5,861 nucleotides of DNA. It comes from Pseudomonadota bacterium. GTDB lineage: Bacteria; Pseudomonadota; Gammaproteobacteria; Steroidobacterales; Steroidobacteraceae. Below the pieces are notes generated by a model. It had not been told where the DNA came from and searched no databases. It was given only the letters and a program-made list of their open reading frames with translations. The stretch lies in the NCBI GenBank assembly GCA_021808035.1, contig JAKBCG010000171.1, forward strand, positions 1 through 5,861, in the 5' to 3' direction. The first letter of the stretch is position 1. Each line of letters starts with the position of its first letter. This document shows, piece by piece, positions 5,850 to 5,861 of the stretch. The translations under genes were made by a program, and so were the position numbers.

Positions 5850-5861
5850 GTCGAGCCCTCG

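Overview
The window is GC-rich, densely coded bacterial DNA. The gene order and protein sequences (GyrA-SerC-PheA on one strand, an MtaD-like amidohydrolase and UbiG on the other) point to a gammaproteobacterium. The order resembles the Pseudomonas/Xanthomonas arrangement, but I cannot place it more precisely from sequence alone.

Layout. Positions 1-3939 are a minus-strand operon, read leftward: gyrA (DNA gyrase subunit A), serC (phosphoserine aminotransferase, 8-nt gap), then the 5' end of pheA (chorismate mutase/prephenate dehydratase), which can start on the serC stop codon (TGATG) and runs off the left edge. Positions 3940-4086 are the only real intergenic region, holding two back-to-back promoters. 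Positions 4087-5328 are a plus-strand amidohydrolase-fold gene at the locus where related bacteria carry mtaD (5'-methylthioadenosine deaminase). ubiG (ubiquinone biosynthesis O-methyltransferase) follows after 5 nt, with its Shine-Dalgarno inside the last codons of the amidohydrolase gene. Its reading frame stops at 5847-5849, 12 nt before the window end.

How the genes work together. gyrA, serC and pheA are conserved housekeeping neighbours serving DNA supercoiling, serine/PLP biosynthesis and phenylalanine biosynthesis. The plus-strand pair would normally join methylthioadenosine turnover to a SAM-dependent quinone methylation.

What stands out. (1) The amidohydrolase has an intact, family-like frame but has lost the HxH metal motif, the beta-5 His/Glu pair and about 25 residues of the segment after strand 1. 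It looks like a pseudoenzyme retained in the mtaD position. (2) Its start codon lies about 6 nt after a perfect TATAAT, so its mRNA is probably leaderless. (3) UbiG ends at about 171 residues instead of about 240, exactly at a normally conserved Tyr codon. (4) GyrA has Val at the position of E. coli Ser83, a position linked to quinolone susceptibility. No RNA genes, mobile elements, CRISPR arrays or convincing terminators were seen.
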